A DNA stretch of 64,000 nt, taken from the NCBI RefSeq assembly GCF_003590095.1, contig NC_039483.1, forward strand, positions 8,556,001 to 8,620,000. The letters are read 5' to 3'. Positions 1 to 13,300 of this stretch are shown here, one piece after another. A program made the translations under genes and the position numbers. Numbering within the stretch: position 1 is the first letter of the stretch; every line of letters begins with the position of its first letter. The DNA is from Trichoplusia ni (lineage: Eukaryota; Arthropoda; Insecta; Lepidoptera; Noctuidae). The notes beneath the pieces were generated by a model that had not been told where the DNA came from, did not search any database, and was given only the letters and a program-made list of their open reading frames with translations.

Positions 1-1317
1 TTGGTTTGTGCTCTATAAATATTTATGAAAATATTAATATTTTCTAGCTACCTTTGATTAAGTGTGCTTTTAATATTTAACTTGAAATATTATCTTGCAT
101 ACATTTTGCTTATTCCCTGCTGTTCTAGATGCACATTAATTGCAAACTGGGGCTCAATATATCTGTTAGTTCACTTTGCAAATAATGTTTGAATACTATA
201 CTGCGTATATGCCTGTTCCTTTGTTAAAGTGTCTTTGTAGATATTAAATTTAGTAGCATGGCCGTGGTTACCAGATACTACAGTTCTGTTATTTGTGAAT
301 AATATAATTGAGTGATTAATGTTACTTCATGTTTCAAAGTATAATCCTCAAGCATACTGCACATGCTCGTTGTCCATACATCTTCCGTCACCTATTTCCA
401 CTTCATTTATTTATCTAACAATATTTATGTTAACATAGCATACTATGGACAATTTATTTCTCATTTGAATTCCTACTAACTCAATGATCATGTTTATGAT
501 AGAACCTTGTAACAGTTTGTTTTTAATATTAATAAAACACTGTGTTAACTAATTGATTTTGTAATGAATAATGTCATGTGCTTATTTTGTGTGAGATAAC
601 ATTGCTAGATATATAATCCATTTGTTTAGTCTTATGAAAAGAAAAACAATGTTTTATATTTTTTACCTTACCATTACATTACCATTCTACAGCTAAACAA
701 AAATGGTTTAGTTTAGATTTTTTTAACTAAGCCATAATAAGATCCCAGAACTATGAATTTGATAACTACATAACTTGATCATTCCATTTTGTGTTGAAAT
801 CTAGCGGGAACAACATTTTTTATAAAAATATTTGAATATAATACTTAAATTTTTAATAATTGAAAATCAAATGGTTGTTTGGACATCAGTTATAAATAGC
901 ACAAGTTAAAAATGCAATCTGTGGGTCAAATAAATAATTAGCGTTTGGTATATATGGCTCCAGTCACTGCACCCATGAAATATCAAATTATTTTTATGTT
1001 AGTCATTGGTCACTGAATAACAAAATAATTTAAAAAACTTAAACATGTTTTTGTGTTTTTGTCTTAAATTATGAAGTCAGGTAACTTTAAATAGCAATAA
1101 AGTCTGACCTAGAGACATAGAGATCCTTTTAATGATATTAACATAATTAACTAGCAACTAAAGTAAACTTAAATTAAACATAAAATGCAAGTGTATTTCA
1201 TGGCAAAAAACAAAGGGTTATCTTATAATTTGGAAAAGATCCTACAATTTTTTGTATCAAACTCTCGCAAGAAAGCAACTTTCTGATAGTTTCTTAAATT
1301 GAACAAATATTATAAAA
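1..1317. other. AT-rich non-coding DNA, possible 3'UTR of an upstream gene
   Basis: No reading frame here resembles a protein. An AATAAA at 531-536 followed by GT-rich sequence could be the polyadenylation signal of a + strand gene lying left of the window, but nothing else supports that. Confidence 0.2.
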
Positions 1318-1483
1318 GCGAGCCCTGAGAATTATGAGTTTGACAAACATTCAAATCAAATGCACAAGGGCTCCCAAACTCTGAACAAGTCATAAATCAC
1401 ACAAAAAGAGGTCCTTTACGGGAATCGAACCCGCGACACGTGGATTTGGTGTGGGGATCTTTACCACTCGACTATTCATACAG
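1318..1483 (-). mobile_element. tRNA-derived SINE
   Basis: Read on the minus strand, the head carries an internal Pol III promoter. The A box (TAGTCGAGTGG) is at 1474-1464 and a perfect B box (GGTTCGATTCC) is at 1431-1421. The 5' side (GTATGAA) does not pair with the 3' side (TAAAGGAC) as an acceptor stem, and the anticodon loop is irregular, so it is not a working tRNA gene. The following body (TTTTTGTGTGATTTATGACTTG) resembles the body of the SINE at 35.9 kb in this window, which supports a SINE family. The 3' end is approximate. Confidence 0.6.
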
Positions 1484-1890
1484 TCTTATTTTACAAGTAG
1501 TTTAAAAACGAGCATATCCTTCACAATATTTTCTATTCATGTCATTAGTTCTATTCTCATATTATATTGGTAATTGAATATTGCAAGCAATTTAGTACCT
1601 ATTTAATTGGCAATAGAAAAGCTGCAAGTCGATAGTAAATGACCTTAGGGCGTCGGGCGAAAGGGGACGAGCGGCGGTATAACTGGCTCAAGGGCGTTGT
1701 AAGGGAGTGTGGACTAGTCCTAGAGTGGCTAAAGCTAGTTTTAGAATACCTGATACTGACATTGCAAATATTATTCTGTATAAATAATGTTGTAACAAAT
1801 GATGTTGTGTTAAAAAGCAATGTAATCTATACTTCTATATCTATCTATAGTCTAGACTATTTAATTTAAGTTTTAATTTTTATTTAATTT

Positions 1891-2148
1891 AATATATAAA
1901 GCTGAAGAGTTTGTTTCTTTGTTTGAACGCGCTAATCTCAGGAACTACTGGTTCAAATGGTTTTTTTTTGGGTTCAATAGACCATTCATCGAGGAAGGTT
2001 TTAAGCTATAAAACATCACGCTGCATCTAATAGGAGCGAAGATACAATGGAAAATGTGGTAAAAAAGGGGGAAAATATTCGGCTTCCGTTCAAAAAATCC
2101 TAACTTATATCTTCTAACCAAGCGGGCGAAGTCGCGGGCAACAGCTAG
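1891..2148 (+). mobile_element. Short non-autonomous Helitron-like element (Lep1-like), copy 1
   Basis: It is the same family as the element at 5433-5694 but in the opposite orientation; both share AATATATAAAGCTGAAGAG near one end and CGCGGGCAACAGCTAG at the other. The 3' end is CTAG followed by T, with a short GCGA/TCGC hairpin about 12 nt before it, as expected of Helitrons (CTRR terminus, subterminal hairpin, insertion between A and T). The 5' edge is blurred in this copy. Assignment to Lep1-type lepidopteran Helitrons is from knowledge of the family. Confidence 0.65.
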
Positions 2149-5100
2149 TAATAATTATGCTGTTTCCAACAATTATACTTCTTTTGTCAAACGCTGTATT
2201 ACCTTTTATGGTGTAGTTTACCTAACCAATATTGAGTTGCTTCATAAGTAGTAAATTCCTTTCTTAATTGTGTGTAATAATGAAATTATAATCGTCGTAA
2301 AAACCCGGTAGAGAGGTTTACAGAACTTCGAAAGGTAGTCGAATATCTTCTTGGGAAAGTTGCTAGCATTAAGATGTAATCAAGTATAATAATTGTAATT
2401 ACGAAAATAAAGAAATTCTCTACGTTCGTATTAGGCATTGTATCTAACGGGTTATTTATTATAAATGGCGTCATGGTCTGAACGAACGTCTCACGAACTG
2501 AGTGTTTACAAATACACTGCATATTTTGCTGACAGAACTCGAATAACAGAAACTGCATTTACTTTATGATTTACTCTCCCGTAAGATAAATTAGCGTTTT
2601 AGAAAGAAGAGTCTAGCAGATCCTGTACAATTTCACTACCCATATTGTTCCACAATAAATTAATGATTTAATCGTCGACTCGAAGCATCTTTTTGTTGAA
2701 CTTTGGCTTTATGACACTTAATCTGAAGCTCGTATAAATAAGTTGAATAAATTTAAACATTCATAATGATGCCGCATGTTATTTTTATTTCTACAAGTAC
2801 GATAATTGTAATCTTATTTTGACACACCTACAAGTAAAACAGATAAGGTTTAATATAAATCGATTCCACCGAGGCTAGCGGCATCAATGTCGGCACATGA
2901 CGTGTTTTGTGAATCTTCATTTTAAATGGTAATTAAGTTCCTTAATATCCCTCTCGCTGGTGTTACATTAAAATTGCAACTCAGTATTCTACGGTCCTAC
3001 GTTTTAGACATAAATAGTCCGCTATCAAAGACGTTTGAAGTGTATAAGTGCCTGGTTGCATACGCTCGTCACCAATGCATAGAACGCTTTCATCTTTGAC
3101 TAGTGTTTGCGTTGACGTCGCTAAGCCATTACGTAGGACTCGGCAGGTCACCGCGGGGTCCGCACGACTAGGTCAAGGTGCCTACTTCCGACACACCTAC
3201 CTGCCCGACCCCGCGCCTTTAGCTAGACATAGTCGTAATAACTTAATACATACTGCAGTAAAGCAATTCTCATTGTATTATTGTCTGTCTCTTATTTGCG
3301 GACTGTTGTGTTGTAAATAGCAGGAAACCCTTAGACTAAGGAATGTCGATTCAAGCGAAAGTGTTTTTTGATTACGAAATAAGTCGAGAGTCCTCGAGTT
3401 CTATTCATTGATTAGAATACAGTAAGAGTTTACCTATGTTCACCTATGAGCGCCTACCAATACTATGTTTTGACCGAAACCTATCAATGTCAGGTCAAAT
3501 TATTAAACACGGGAACTTTTAAACAGTTACATAATAACTGGTAAAATTGTGTTTTCTTATGTTGCTCATTGGCAATAATCTAGATTTATCCACGAAGAGT
3601 TATGAGTGAACTCTTATCATCGTGTATATAAAAATGTTGATAAATTTAATGATGATTGAATTTTACATGGTCCATACTCCATGTCTACACATCGGTTGAA
3701 TTTGGAGGCTTTAATCATTTTTTTCTAACCATGCTTGAAGCTTTAATATCCATGTTTAGGAAACAACATTCAATTACTAAAAACTGGAGGATACATGTTA
3801 AAACAAAAGTTAGAGTTCAGGCTATAAGCGACTTCATTTACGCTTTTCATATTTTGCTTTTCATCAGATTTATTCATTTCTGCTTGTTTAATATCTGCCC
3901 TCATAAGTAGTTTTCTTTCGACGGATCCATAAGTATTGGCTGATACTACGAGTATATAACTGATAATTAAGCGTATTTGGTTAAAAATAATCTTCTTCAC
4001 CACTCACTCCCTCTATTTAAACTGAGACACTGATGAAACAAACTTCTAAACCAGACAGTTTACTTACTTATTGCTCTTGTCTCTTTACTCTCCCTGGAAG
4101 CTGAAACTTAGTCATTCAGTTATTAATAGTAATTGCTTATTTGCCATAAAATCCATCTCAAACGAAGGTCGAAGGTTCCGAACTAATCCAGAATCGCCGT
4201 TTTATTGTAATAAATGTTTTGTTGTCTTTGTTCTGTTGCTGTTGTTGGTTATTTAAAACAGACTATTGTTTTAAGCCGTGACTAACTTAAGAATGTGCAA
4301 TATTTGTGGTACGAGGAAAAAGCGCAATTTATTGTACGATGGACTTGTGGTTCCTGGCAAACAAATGGTAACCTCACTTCCTGTGCTCGTTGAACCCAAG
4401 ACGTACAGCTGCTATTTATTTATATTTAAGTGTTATGTAAATAAACAACAGCTGGTACCTTTAAACTCGTAGTCGATATTATTTTTTAATCTTTTTTGTA
4501 AATGTTTTTAAGAGGCGCCATGCCCGAAGGATACAAAATAAGCTGATCGTCATCAACTTTCATCGATAATTTATTGGTGTCTCTATAACAACAAATACTT
4601 AAATAAAGATCGATGCTAAGCAACAGTTATTAAGGTCATAAATTCGTTGTTGGTGGAAAATCAATTGAGGGTTTGTACTCGCCAAAAAATCGGTATGATC
4701 TACGAGTTTGCACATGTTACTGGAATATCATTTTTTTATTTTTACGTTTCTTATGTGAACCTTAATTTAAATTAAATTTAAACTGGGTGATTATAAATTG
4801 ATTAAATTGTGCTGTGAAAGCCATCCACCCACTGTTAGACATTACTACCATGGATGAATCGAGACTATTTGTAAAGTGATTATACATAAAATCATTTCAT
4901 ACAATCAAAAACATATCCATGTGCAACCTGGTGACATAATCGCCTAAAAAAAAACAGTAAAATGGTGTATTTCTTGTTCGAAAGCGATAACAGTAGCGAT
5001 AAATGAGTGAAACACTAAAGTAGGGCAAATGCAGTGTTACTCTGAAGATAACATGACCCCAAAACGATATGTTGACATTATAGGGACCGATAGCACTGAA

Positions 5101-5432
5101 TTCACTTTTTAAATCTATCTTATCCATCGCCTGTCACTGTACTCTGAGCTCATATAGGCCTATTGTAGAAGCGAGACCACTGTGCACAATGTATAGTGCT
5201 GCCTCACTCACACTGAGTCCTGTTTTACTAGCCCATCCTAGTGCTGATAGGTACTAGAATATCTAGAACTCCAGAATGCAAATTTCCTTCTATAATCCTG
5301 AACCTGGTAATTTCAACAACCGATGTGCCGATGCAGATGCTGATGCTTACTCATAGCGGGAAAAGCCTTAAGAGTAAATGTGGGACTAACCTAGACTGCA
5401 ACGCGACCCGAGATAAATCTGGTTATAGCAAA
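2149..5432. other. Intergenic DNA, no gene seen
   Basis: No recognisable coding region. A GC-richer patch at about 3095-3215 contains short open frames without similarity that I recognise; it might be regulatory. The interval 1484-1890 is likewise empty. Confidence 0.4.
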
Positions 5433-5694
5433 CTAGCTGTTGCCCGCGACTTCGTCCCCGTGGGTAGAAGATATAAGTTATGATTTTGGTATACCTGCCC
5501 GGTTTTTTTTTCACATTTTCCATTGTATCTTAGCTCCTATTAGTCGCAGCGTGATGGTTTATAGCCTAAAGCCTTCCTCGATTAATGCTCTATTCAACAC
5601 AAAAAGAATTTACAATTTGGACCAGTAGTTCCTGAGATTAGCGCGTTCAAACAAACAAACAAACAAACTCTTCAGCTTTATATATTAGTATAGA
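5433..5694 (-). mobile_element. Short non-autonomous Helitron-like element (Lep1-like), copy 2
   Basis: A 262-bp element read on the minus strand, starting TCTATACTAATATATAAAGC and ending GGGCAACAGCTAG. It is flanked by A on its 5' side and T on its 3' side, the expected Helitron insertion site. It contains an internal (CAAA)n microsatellite at about 5650-5668. It has no protein-coding capacity. It is similar along its length to the copy at 1891-2148. Confidence 0.7.
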
Positions 5695-7303
5695 TATAGA
5701 TAGATAATTAAAATTGATGGCTGCCCTGCACGCTGATTTGTTTAAGCTACTAAAACAACCGAATTGCAACCATCTCACCAGCCACCCCAAATAACATAAC
5801 AATAGACATGAAATTTAAGAGAATTTACTAGACAATAGATGATTGATTTTGTATTTTGAATACCGTAGCCACATCTACACCGGAATTTCGCTTATCATAT
5901 TTAGTTCGTTTCGCTTTTCCAGGCGCATCACAAATCTCTGCCCACTGTAGTCTTGGCCTCAATGCAAAATATTTATTCACGTATCCGAAAATTAAATAAA
6001 GTTTAATAAAAAAGGTATTGAGTTTCAGCTGCTTACGTTGCAATCCTAATTTGTCTTTGTGCAACTGTGATTGCGTAAATTTCCGCTATATCACTGACCT
6101 ATTAGGAGGTATGTAGATTTAAAATGCTCTAAGTACTTACACTCTTATGCTATCTATAAATGTTAGTTTGTAAGTACCTTATTTTAAAGCAATAAGGTTG
6201 ATTCTTGAAATACTCTGATAACCGACCGTACAGATAGAGTAAGAAGAGCTACACAATGTAGATAAGATCGGCTCGCAATTTACTTATTGTGAGATGAAAC
6301 GAGCACGCGTGCGTGGAGAGAATGTAAAACAAAAGAGAATCTACAAATAGACATGTATAACTTAATACTTGATGAGTGCAATATGGTATTACTAACCGTT
6401 TCTGGGTCCTTTTTCATCTCACGAGAACTCTACTTTTTTTATATATTTATCTGCCAATGTAGTTCGTTCGTTTGCTATATCTATATAAAATTTGTACATA
6501 TCGGAAATTCAGAAACTTTCGACTTAAAATATTGGTGCGCTAGTTGCTTATAGCACTACTTGGTAAGAACCTTTGTTCCGAATTGAAACGCGACTCACGG
6601 AGTTGGTTATAATAATTAAAGAAACATTAAAATTAAACAAAACACTATCACTGTATCCTCATAATCGTTAACTGTGTAATCGAGAAAAAAAAAGAAAGGT
6701 GTGGTGTTGATGATAAAAATAGCTAAAGAAGTGGGACAGTTGTCACAGATAAGTCTTTTATAAAAAAAAACAGAATATACATTGAAAACATGATTGCGTG
6801 AGTATAATAAGTACGAATTAAAGTTAGACATGCGCGACATGAAGTCATCATGGAAAAAATATCCTGTATTTGCGTATGTGGGTGCCCGAGAGCGAAATCG
6901 AATGTGCTTTGTCATGATTTCCTAAGCAAGGTACGAAACGTGTTAAACGAACAAGTCAGTTACCCAGGTTCTATGGTTTTAAACGTAAGCAGGTAGTAGT
7001 ACTCACGCTGTTCGGTACAGATCATCAGCATTTGTGTTTGTTTGGTATTAAAGTGAAAAGCTTAGTGGTGTTTGTCTGTCTGAGTAAACTCCATAATTGT
7101 ACCATAAAAAAAGGTGTCTCGTTCTTTGGAGCATAATGTTTACTGTCTCAAACACGTTCATACAGTCTGTATATAAATTAGGAGTCTCCTTCAGACATCC
7201 TATGACGTTATCGTATTCCATTTGAATAAATCAATGTCTCAATTGCGTTTCTTGTTTGTTTCAGGACCGGAATAACTCATCCAGTTGATCGTCAGACTTC
7301 AGT
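5695..7303. promoter_or_regulatory. Region upstream of BTAF1; promoter and 5'UTR not resolved
   Basis: The BTAF1 promoter should lie here or further left. A pyrimidine-rich tract ending TTTCAG at 7258-7263 could be the acceptor of a 5'UTR intron, giving a coding exon with 40 nt of leader. TCAGT initiator-like words occur at about 6956 and 7299. No TATA box is convincing. The transcription start cannot be fixed from sequence alone. Confidence 0.3.
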
Positions 7304-7314
7304 ATGACGTCCAG
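7304..7314 (+). CDS. BTAF1: BTAF1 coding exon 1 (start codon, residues MTS plus two bases of Arg)
   Basis: Exon 2 lacks a start codon and opens in phase 2 with RLDRLF. The sequence ATGACGTCCAG|GTGAGC here supplies Met-Thr-Ser plus the AG of an Arg codon, which the A at 9741 completes. The donor is strong and the phase exact. The human protein likewise begins with a few residues before its Arg-Leu-Asp-Arg, so a tiny first coding exon is plausible. There is no other ATG-plus-donor in matching phase that I found nearby, but transcript data would be needed to settle it. Confidence 0.75.
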
Positions 7315-10300
7315 GTGAGCTAACCTTATTTTGTCCTGATTATTTATTTTTGACATTTTCAATAATTTATATTCCATATTCGTTAGTTACGGATGTCCGA
7401 ATCTTATACGTAAGATCACCATGAGAGGTAATAAAGACTTTATGAGTGAGTTAACTCTATTGCTTTTAAATAAAAGCGTATTTATTGTCAAAGTGGTACT
7501 TGTGCTGTCGACTGTAGCGTCAGTTAATGGATTATGCCTTCACAGACACATCCATCAGTTAGTGACGCGTCCATTAAAGCAATGTGACTCGTGCAGGAAT
7601 ATCTCTTGAATATGTATGACTTGTCGACTTTATTCTCTAGATTCCGCTACAAATACTTTCGATATTTTTCTAGGGATTTAATAGAGCTAATAGTTATAAA
7701 AAACCTTGTTTATCTTTTAAAATGGAGGCGTGATAAATTTCCTTTTTTAAATTCCATTCATGAGCAAATTTATTAATGAATTCTTTGTAATATTGTGAAT
7801 GGCGCTATTTTGAATAGCTTTATGGAAATTACGCGAGTAGGCCGCTGTAATGGGTTAACAGGTTTGAATGGAATTTACTATTTCAAATGTATGGTCAGCT
7901 GACTGTATTCATGTTTAATGTGTAAGGAAATGTAGATACTTCTCTTTCCAGTATACTGATAAAATAGGTGAAGCTGGAACCAGGAGTAATTATAAGTTGA
8001 GCCATTAGCTGACTTTTACGAGATCTTTGCTGAAAGAATTTTAGGTTTTTATGATTTGTTTACTATTAAGTCCGCCCGTCCGTAAGTATAATAAGCATCA
8101 CAATCCTTTTTTATTGATTTCAATTAATTTTGCAATTTAAATTCAACTATATTCCCTTTCCTATTACATAACGTTGATCTTATAAGTTTAGACGTAATTA
8201 CATGAATATTATATTGAGTGTATAATTTCGAAAGTCTAGATCATCTTGTGGTCATGCACAAACGACTTTAATTAATCTACACTTCGTTCGCAGATTTCAT
8301 AAGTTCTGAAACTGTCGGGATGGTTTCCATTAGTAGTGTCTGCTAATGCAATACCCAATGCTTTCAATTCGCATTTTGTAAGTCTAGTAGTTACGCGGAA
8401 GACTACACTTGTCTGTACTTGTTAAGGCCTAATTGATTTTCATTTATTTAAGATGGCTGCTCTCTGTAACTATACTCTTTAGTTCTTTAGTATTCATGTA
8501 CATCTTCCTTATGGCCATTCGCACCTCATTTTTGTTTATTACATAACTACAGTACCTGTTATTGTATAAATGCGAATTATTTCTTATGTAATACTATTAT
8601 ACGATATTATTTTACGATCGAACTTTTTAAAACCAATAAAACATCGAGGGCGTTTAAAATTGTTTTCAATTTGTTCGCCGTCTGATTAGATTAGCGTCAA
8701 TTGATACCCGGCTCACTGTTACTTCTAAGATTTTATGTTTTGTTCTTGGAATAATATTATCAGAAACTGTGGTTATCGTGGGGAAGTCCTCACTTCTTTG
8801 TACAGTAGTCCCAAGTAATACACGTAGTCCAATATCCAGAGAGCACTAGGATCTATACGATGTCGGTTTGAAAGTTACCTGGGAGTCTACCAGAACGTTT
8901 TAAAGTTATATTATGACGGTGCAGAAGGTCCCTGAAGCGGTGAGCGGCATCTCTTTTTCTGACCACTAATAATGTTTACTTTATTACGTTGTGTGAGCTC
9001 CTTGAAATTTAGTTGTGTTTCAAAGAGTTTTACTTGTTGTTTTTGTTTTTCTGTTCGAACATTGTAAACAACATTAAACGAGCAGGTGGCTGTTATTGTA
9101 TACCAAATAAGGAAACAATACAATTTAACACTAATGGTATGATAATGTAACAAACTCATTCAGACGTTTCATCTCTTTTGGCCACAATGCAATAATAAAT
9201 GCATGTGATAAACAACAATCTCACACAATAGGTACCTACGATAGTAATATAAGGCTCGAAAGATGAATACATCAACTTTAAATATGATCAACTTAACCGT
9301 GACTCAGACATAATAATAAAGTTTTGTTCATACATGTGTAATATGAGAAGTTGTCTATGTTTGTCTGCTTGATAAGCAAAACTGTTCGATTATAATTATA
9401 GTAATTCATTTTGTAATGTACATATTGGATTATCATTCACTGTCGTGTTTATGGAGATAGGCATAGTTTTTTTTTTATTGCTTTTAGATACCATACCTTT
9501 ATTAACTAAAGAGAAGGCTTTAGAAACGAATGAGTCATTTTTTTTCTGGATATTATATCGATCCTCTTCTGGTTAATAAAGGATAGTACGAGGCTCAACA
9601 GAAGTCTCCCTCCTCTGCACAGTTTAGTCCAACATTGATCAGTGAATGGAATGCATTAATGTTTGATGAAAGTGAATGCAAACTACCTCTTGAGGCGTTG
9701 GAAAACGCGTCAGAAAGTTTAATAATCGATGTATTACCAGATTGGATCGTCTGTTCGTCCTGCTGGAGGCGGGCGCGGGTCCGGCGACACGTCGCGCCGC
9801 CGCCCGCCAGCTCGGCGAGGTGCAGAAGGCGCACCCTGAGGAGCTGCACCGGCTGCTCGCCAGGCTCATGACGCATCTGCGCTCTACTGCCTGGGAAACC
9901 AGGATCGCTGCTGCACAGGTGAATATGCTATCCTTTATAACGTTCTAAATATACTATTTTATCAGCTTAAAGTGCCCCACTGCAGGGCAAAGCCTCATTT
10001 TCTTCATTCTTTTTTGATAGCTTCTTCAGAGTCCTATTTTTTTTAAATAAATTCCTTAATACTAAAAATCCTGCATGTAGATATCATACAGACGAACTAA
10101 ATGCATCATAGTCATAAAGGTCTGTTCACGTGAACAGATTACACAATTTATCTTTCATTTTACTACGACAAAGATGCGCGCACAGTTGCTCATGAGCTTT
10201 GTGAGGCGAACAAAGATTAGCGGTTATTATCTGAATACGTGTACCTATAAAAGTAAAACCTTTGTTCAAAAGTCTACACGTGGAAAAGCCGTACTACGTT

Positions 10301-13300
10301 GTATAGTGTTATAAGAATGCACTTTATCTAAGTGAAGCAATTCTCAATTTTCTTCTACATCGAAGATGTTCTCATCGTACCCAGAAATAAGTAATATGGT
10401 CCACTCGTCATCCTGCACGTCATCTGAACACGCATCGTGTTGACTAGAAAATGGATATGCGACGCGAATTTGTAGCCCATTAAGTCATGCCTTCCTTAAA
10501 ATCATAATCACTTGTAAAACTTTGACACTGTTGTACTCTACATTCCTACCAAGTGTCTATTATTATAACATAATCTCGTTATCGCAGATGCTTGATACAC
10601 AATATAAACAGTCTAATGAATTTATCATCAATATAACTCAGTGGTTATCTTAAAATATTCCTAAGTAAAGGCCGATTTAAATAAGTGAACGTACGAAAAG
10701 CAATTCGGATAGTGTTTAACAGTCGATTTGTATTCTCGGTGTGTCCGAGCACAGACGCATTGCTTACAGATGATCCTTGTCATGTTTTGTTTGACAACTG
10801 TATTGTTGACGCGTAATTGGCTACATTGTTTCGAACGATTGAGAAATTAATCTAGTAGCTGCGTTTGTGTGACTCGCATTTGCCGATGCGTAAACTATCA
10901 TGATTCGCGATGGATAGGTTTCATGCCGTCGCCGGCCACGCCTGCTACGCAATGTACCATAAAATATGCTCTCCATACTTGTGTATGGAGAGCATATTTT
11001 ATGGTACTACTATTTTACCCTACAAGAACATCGAAGTTTTTTACTTATTGCTACTGCACGTATGCATTACTTTTATACATATATTAGATCTGGTAATCGA
11101 TCATCAATTTGTTCCATATATGCCTCATAACATTTCTTAGTTCAATTTTAGATTTATAAAATGTCACCTTGAAGTAGGAAACTGTATATTCTTAATTCTC
11201 TCGTTTTAGAATCATTTCCTGAGATGTACAATTAATAGAGCGCAGAAACTACAAATTCATTTGAGTTAGCACGATTTTAGTCGTAATAAAGTTTACTGCG
11301 ACTATCAAAGAACATAAATTATGTTTTATGGTTTCATTTTAAGTTGTCGATGAACCTTTGAAATTAGGTCATAGGAAAACTACACCGATATTTGTGTGCC
11401 GATTGTACAATAATAATCCAGTAAATTACACTTATAGGTATAGATTATAACTGTTTTTTTTTAATTCTTTCTGCTCTGCCTCCATGCTGTGTCATTACTT
11501 CGATCTTTTCAGAATGAGTATTTTGGGCATTTTAATCTGCACCTAAACAGTTTACACTTCAGAGCGCTTGCCACCACCGTATCCATAAGAGGTTACAGAA
11601 GCCTCTCCACTTTGCTCAATTTACTCGCTTATCAACTAAAATTTCTCACCAAGCTTTCTCACCTGAATCCTCAGTTATTATTAAGTGATAGTCCAAACAC
11701 AACAAGTTTGTTCTAGTGTGGCATGTATTATCAACGGTGCCTTGAACCGTGCATTGTACATTGTAAACACCAGATAAAAGCTGCGCTCAGCTCGTTACAT
11801 TATAATGAATTGTACTAACTTGCATACATGCGCTGCACGCACTAAGCTATCTATGCTTTGTTACAAACAATTTTATCTTATCTTATTATTCATTTTTTTT
11901 CATATACGGACAGTTTGTACTTGTGTTTTTGCTGTTAATTTATTAGAGTAACATTATTTTATCATACATCAATTTTGTATTTAACTTAAGAATCCTAAAG
12001 CACATCTCAAACTCTGAATTCTTATGTGTTTAATACGCATTTGCCTACAAGCGTCATGGTTGAAGGAAATACAAGGGCAAAATATCAATTTGTTTAAAAA
12101 AAAAAATAGCTCAGTGATCAATAAAGTTTGATCTGTTTCGACGTGACTCATATCTGTCATCTCTATGATAATAAAATTATTTTATATTCGCAGCACTTGA
12201 ATTATTACGTGGAATGCTAAATTTTAATGAATGCTAAGTTTATACTTGAAAAGTCCCTTTATAAGTCTGCTAACGTGTGCCAAACCAAACTGACAACCAC
12301 TGTTACCCAGTGACTACAATATTTTTTGAAGAGTTGAATTACACATTTGTCTATTACCTACTTACCTTATTTAATTCAATGACCGCTTCGAAACTTATAC
12401 TTATTGTATAGAGAAAAACCATTCGCATTAAAATAACAAAGGCTTTTTATGGTTGTTGACTTTCTAAACACAAGAGGAACTCAATAATCATTATATGATT
12501 ATCCTATTCAACGCTCAACGTCGGCATAATAGACGCTACATGCCGCATGCCCGGCCAATTTCACGATAGAAGGGTCTATTGTAATAAACAATTAGTCAAG
12601 CTTAATGGTCAATAATATATTGCAGTACTCATCATGCTCTATAAACCTTGTTTCATGTGTCTGCCTGATTATTTATTCATCTACTATAATTTACTCGCCA
12701 GAGCGGAAAGTTACCTGTATTGCGTGCGCAAATAAATTGTCAAGTTGTATGTGAACAAGTATCGATTTATTGTGTAGCCTTAAACTGCGTTTGAAATGTG
12801 AAAACGATTGTCATATCATTGTCTCAGGTTTTATGTCCCATAGAACGAAAAGTTTCATAAAAAACGTGACTCAGACATGCATGCGTCTGTTGAGCATTCT
12901 GTACAAGGTGAAGTGTGACATGTCACTACTTCTTTTTTATACCTCTGACGAGCTATTTATGGGCTTTATGGCAAACGATAAGACGAGAAGGTCCTTGTTT
13001 CAATTGTCTGTCACTAATGCGGCCTTTTACCTCGAAATTACATTGCCTTTCAATGCTCATCTATCTTTTTCCCATATTTTATAGCTGCAAAGTTTTATAG
13101 ATACTGTTTAATATAAATGCAGTACCTAAAGTCATAAAACCTGCGTCATATAAAACTAGTAAACTACTGTCTAGGTGGCTGGCTGACATGTTTGCCAAGT
13201 TTTTTATTTAAGGTGAAAGGAGGTCGCCTATATTGAGAAGGATTTAGATCCATAATAAAGATTTTTATCCATCTCAAATAAATAAACAAGACGATGGACT

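Noticed and set aside
1409..1483. Functional tRNA gene
   Set aside because: A and B boxes are good, but the acceptor arms do not pair and the anticodon loop is irregular; a SINE head explains it.
3048..3320. 90-codon + strand frame in a GC-richer patch
   Set aside because: No recognisable domain, no splice context linking it to BTAF1, and low-complexity composition. It might be regulatory but not a supported gene.
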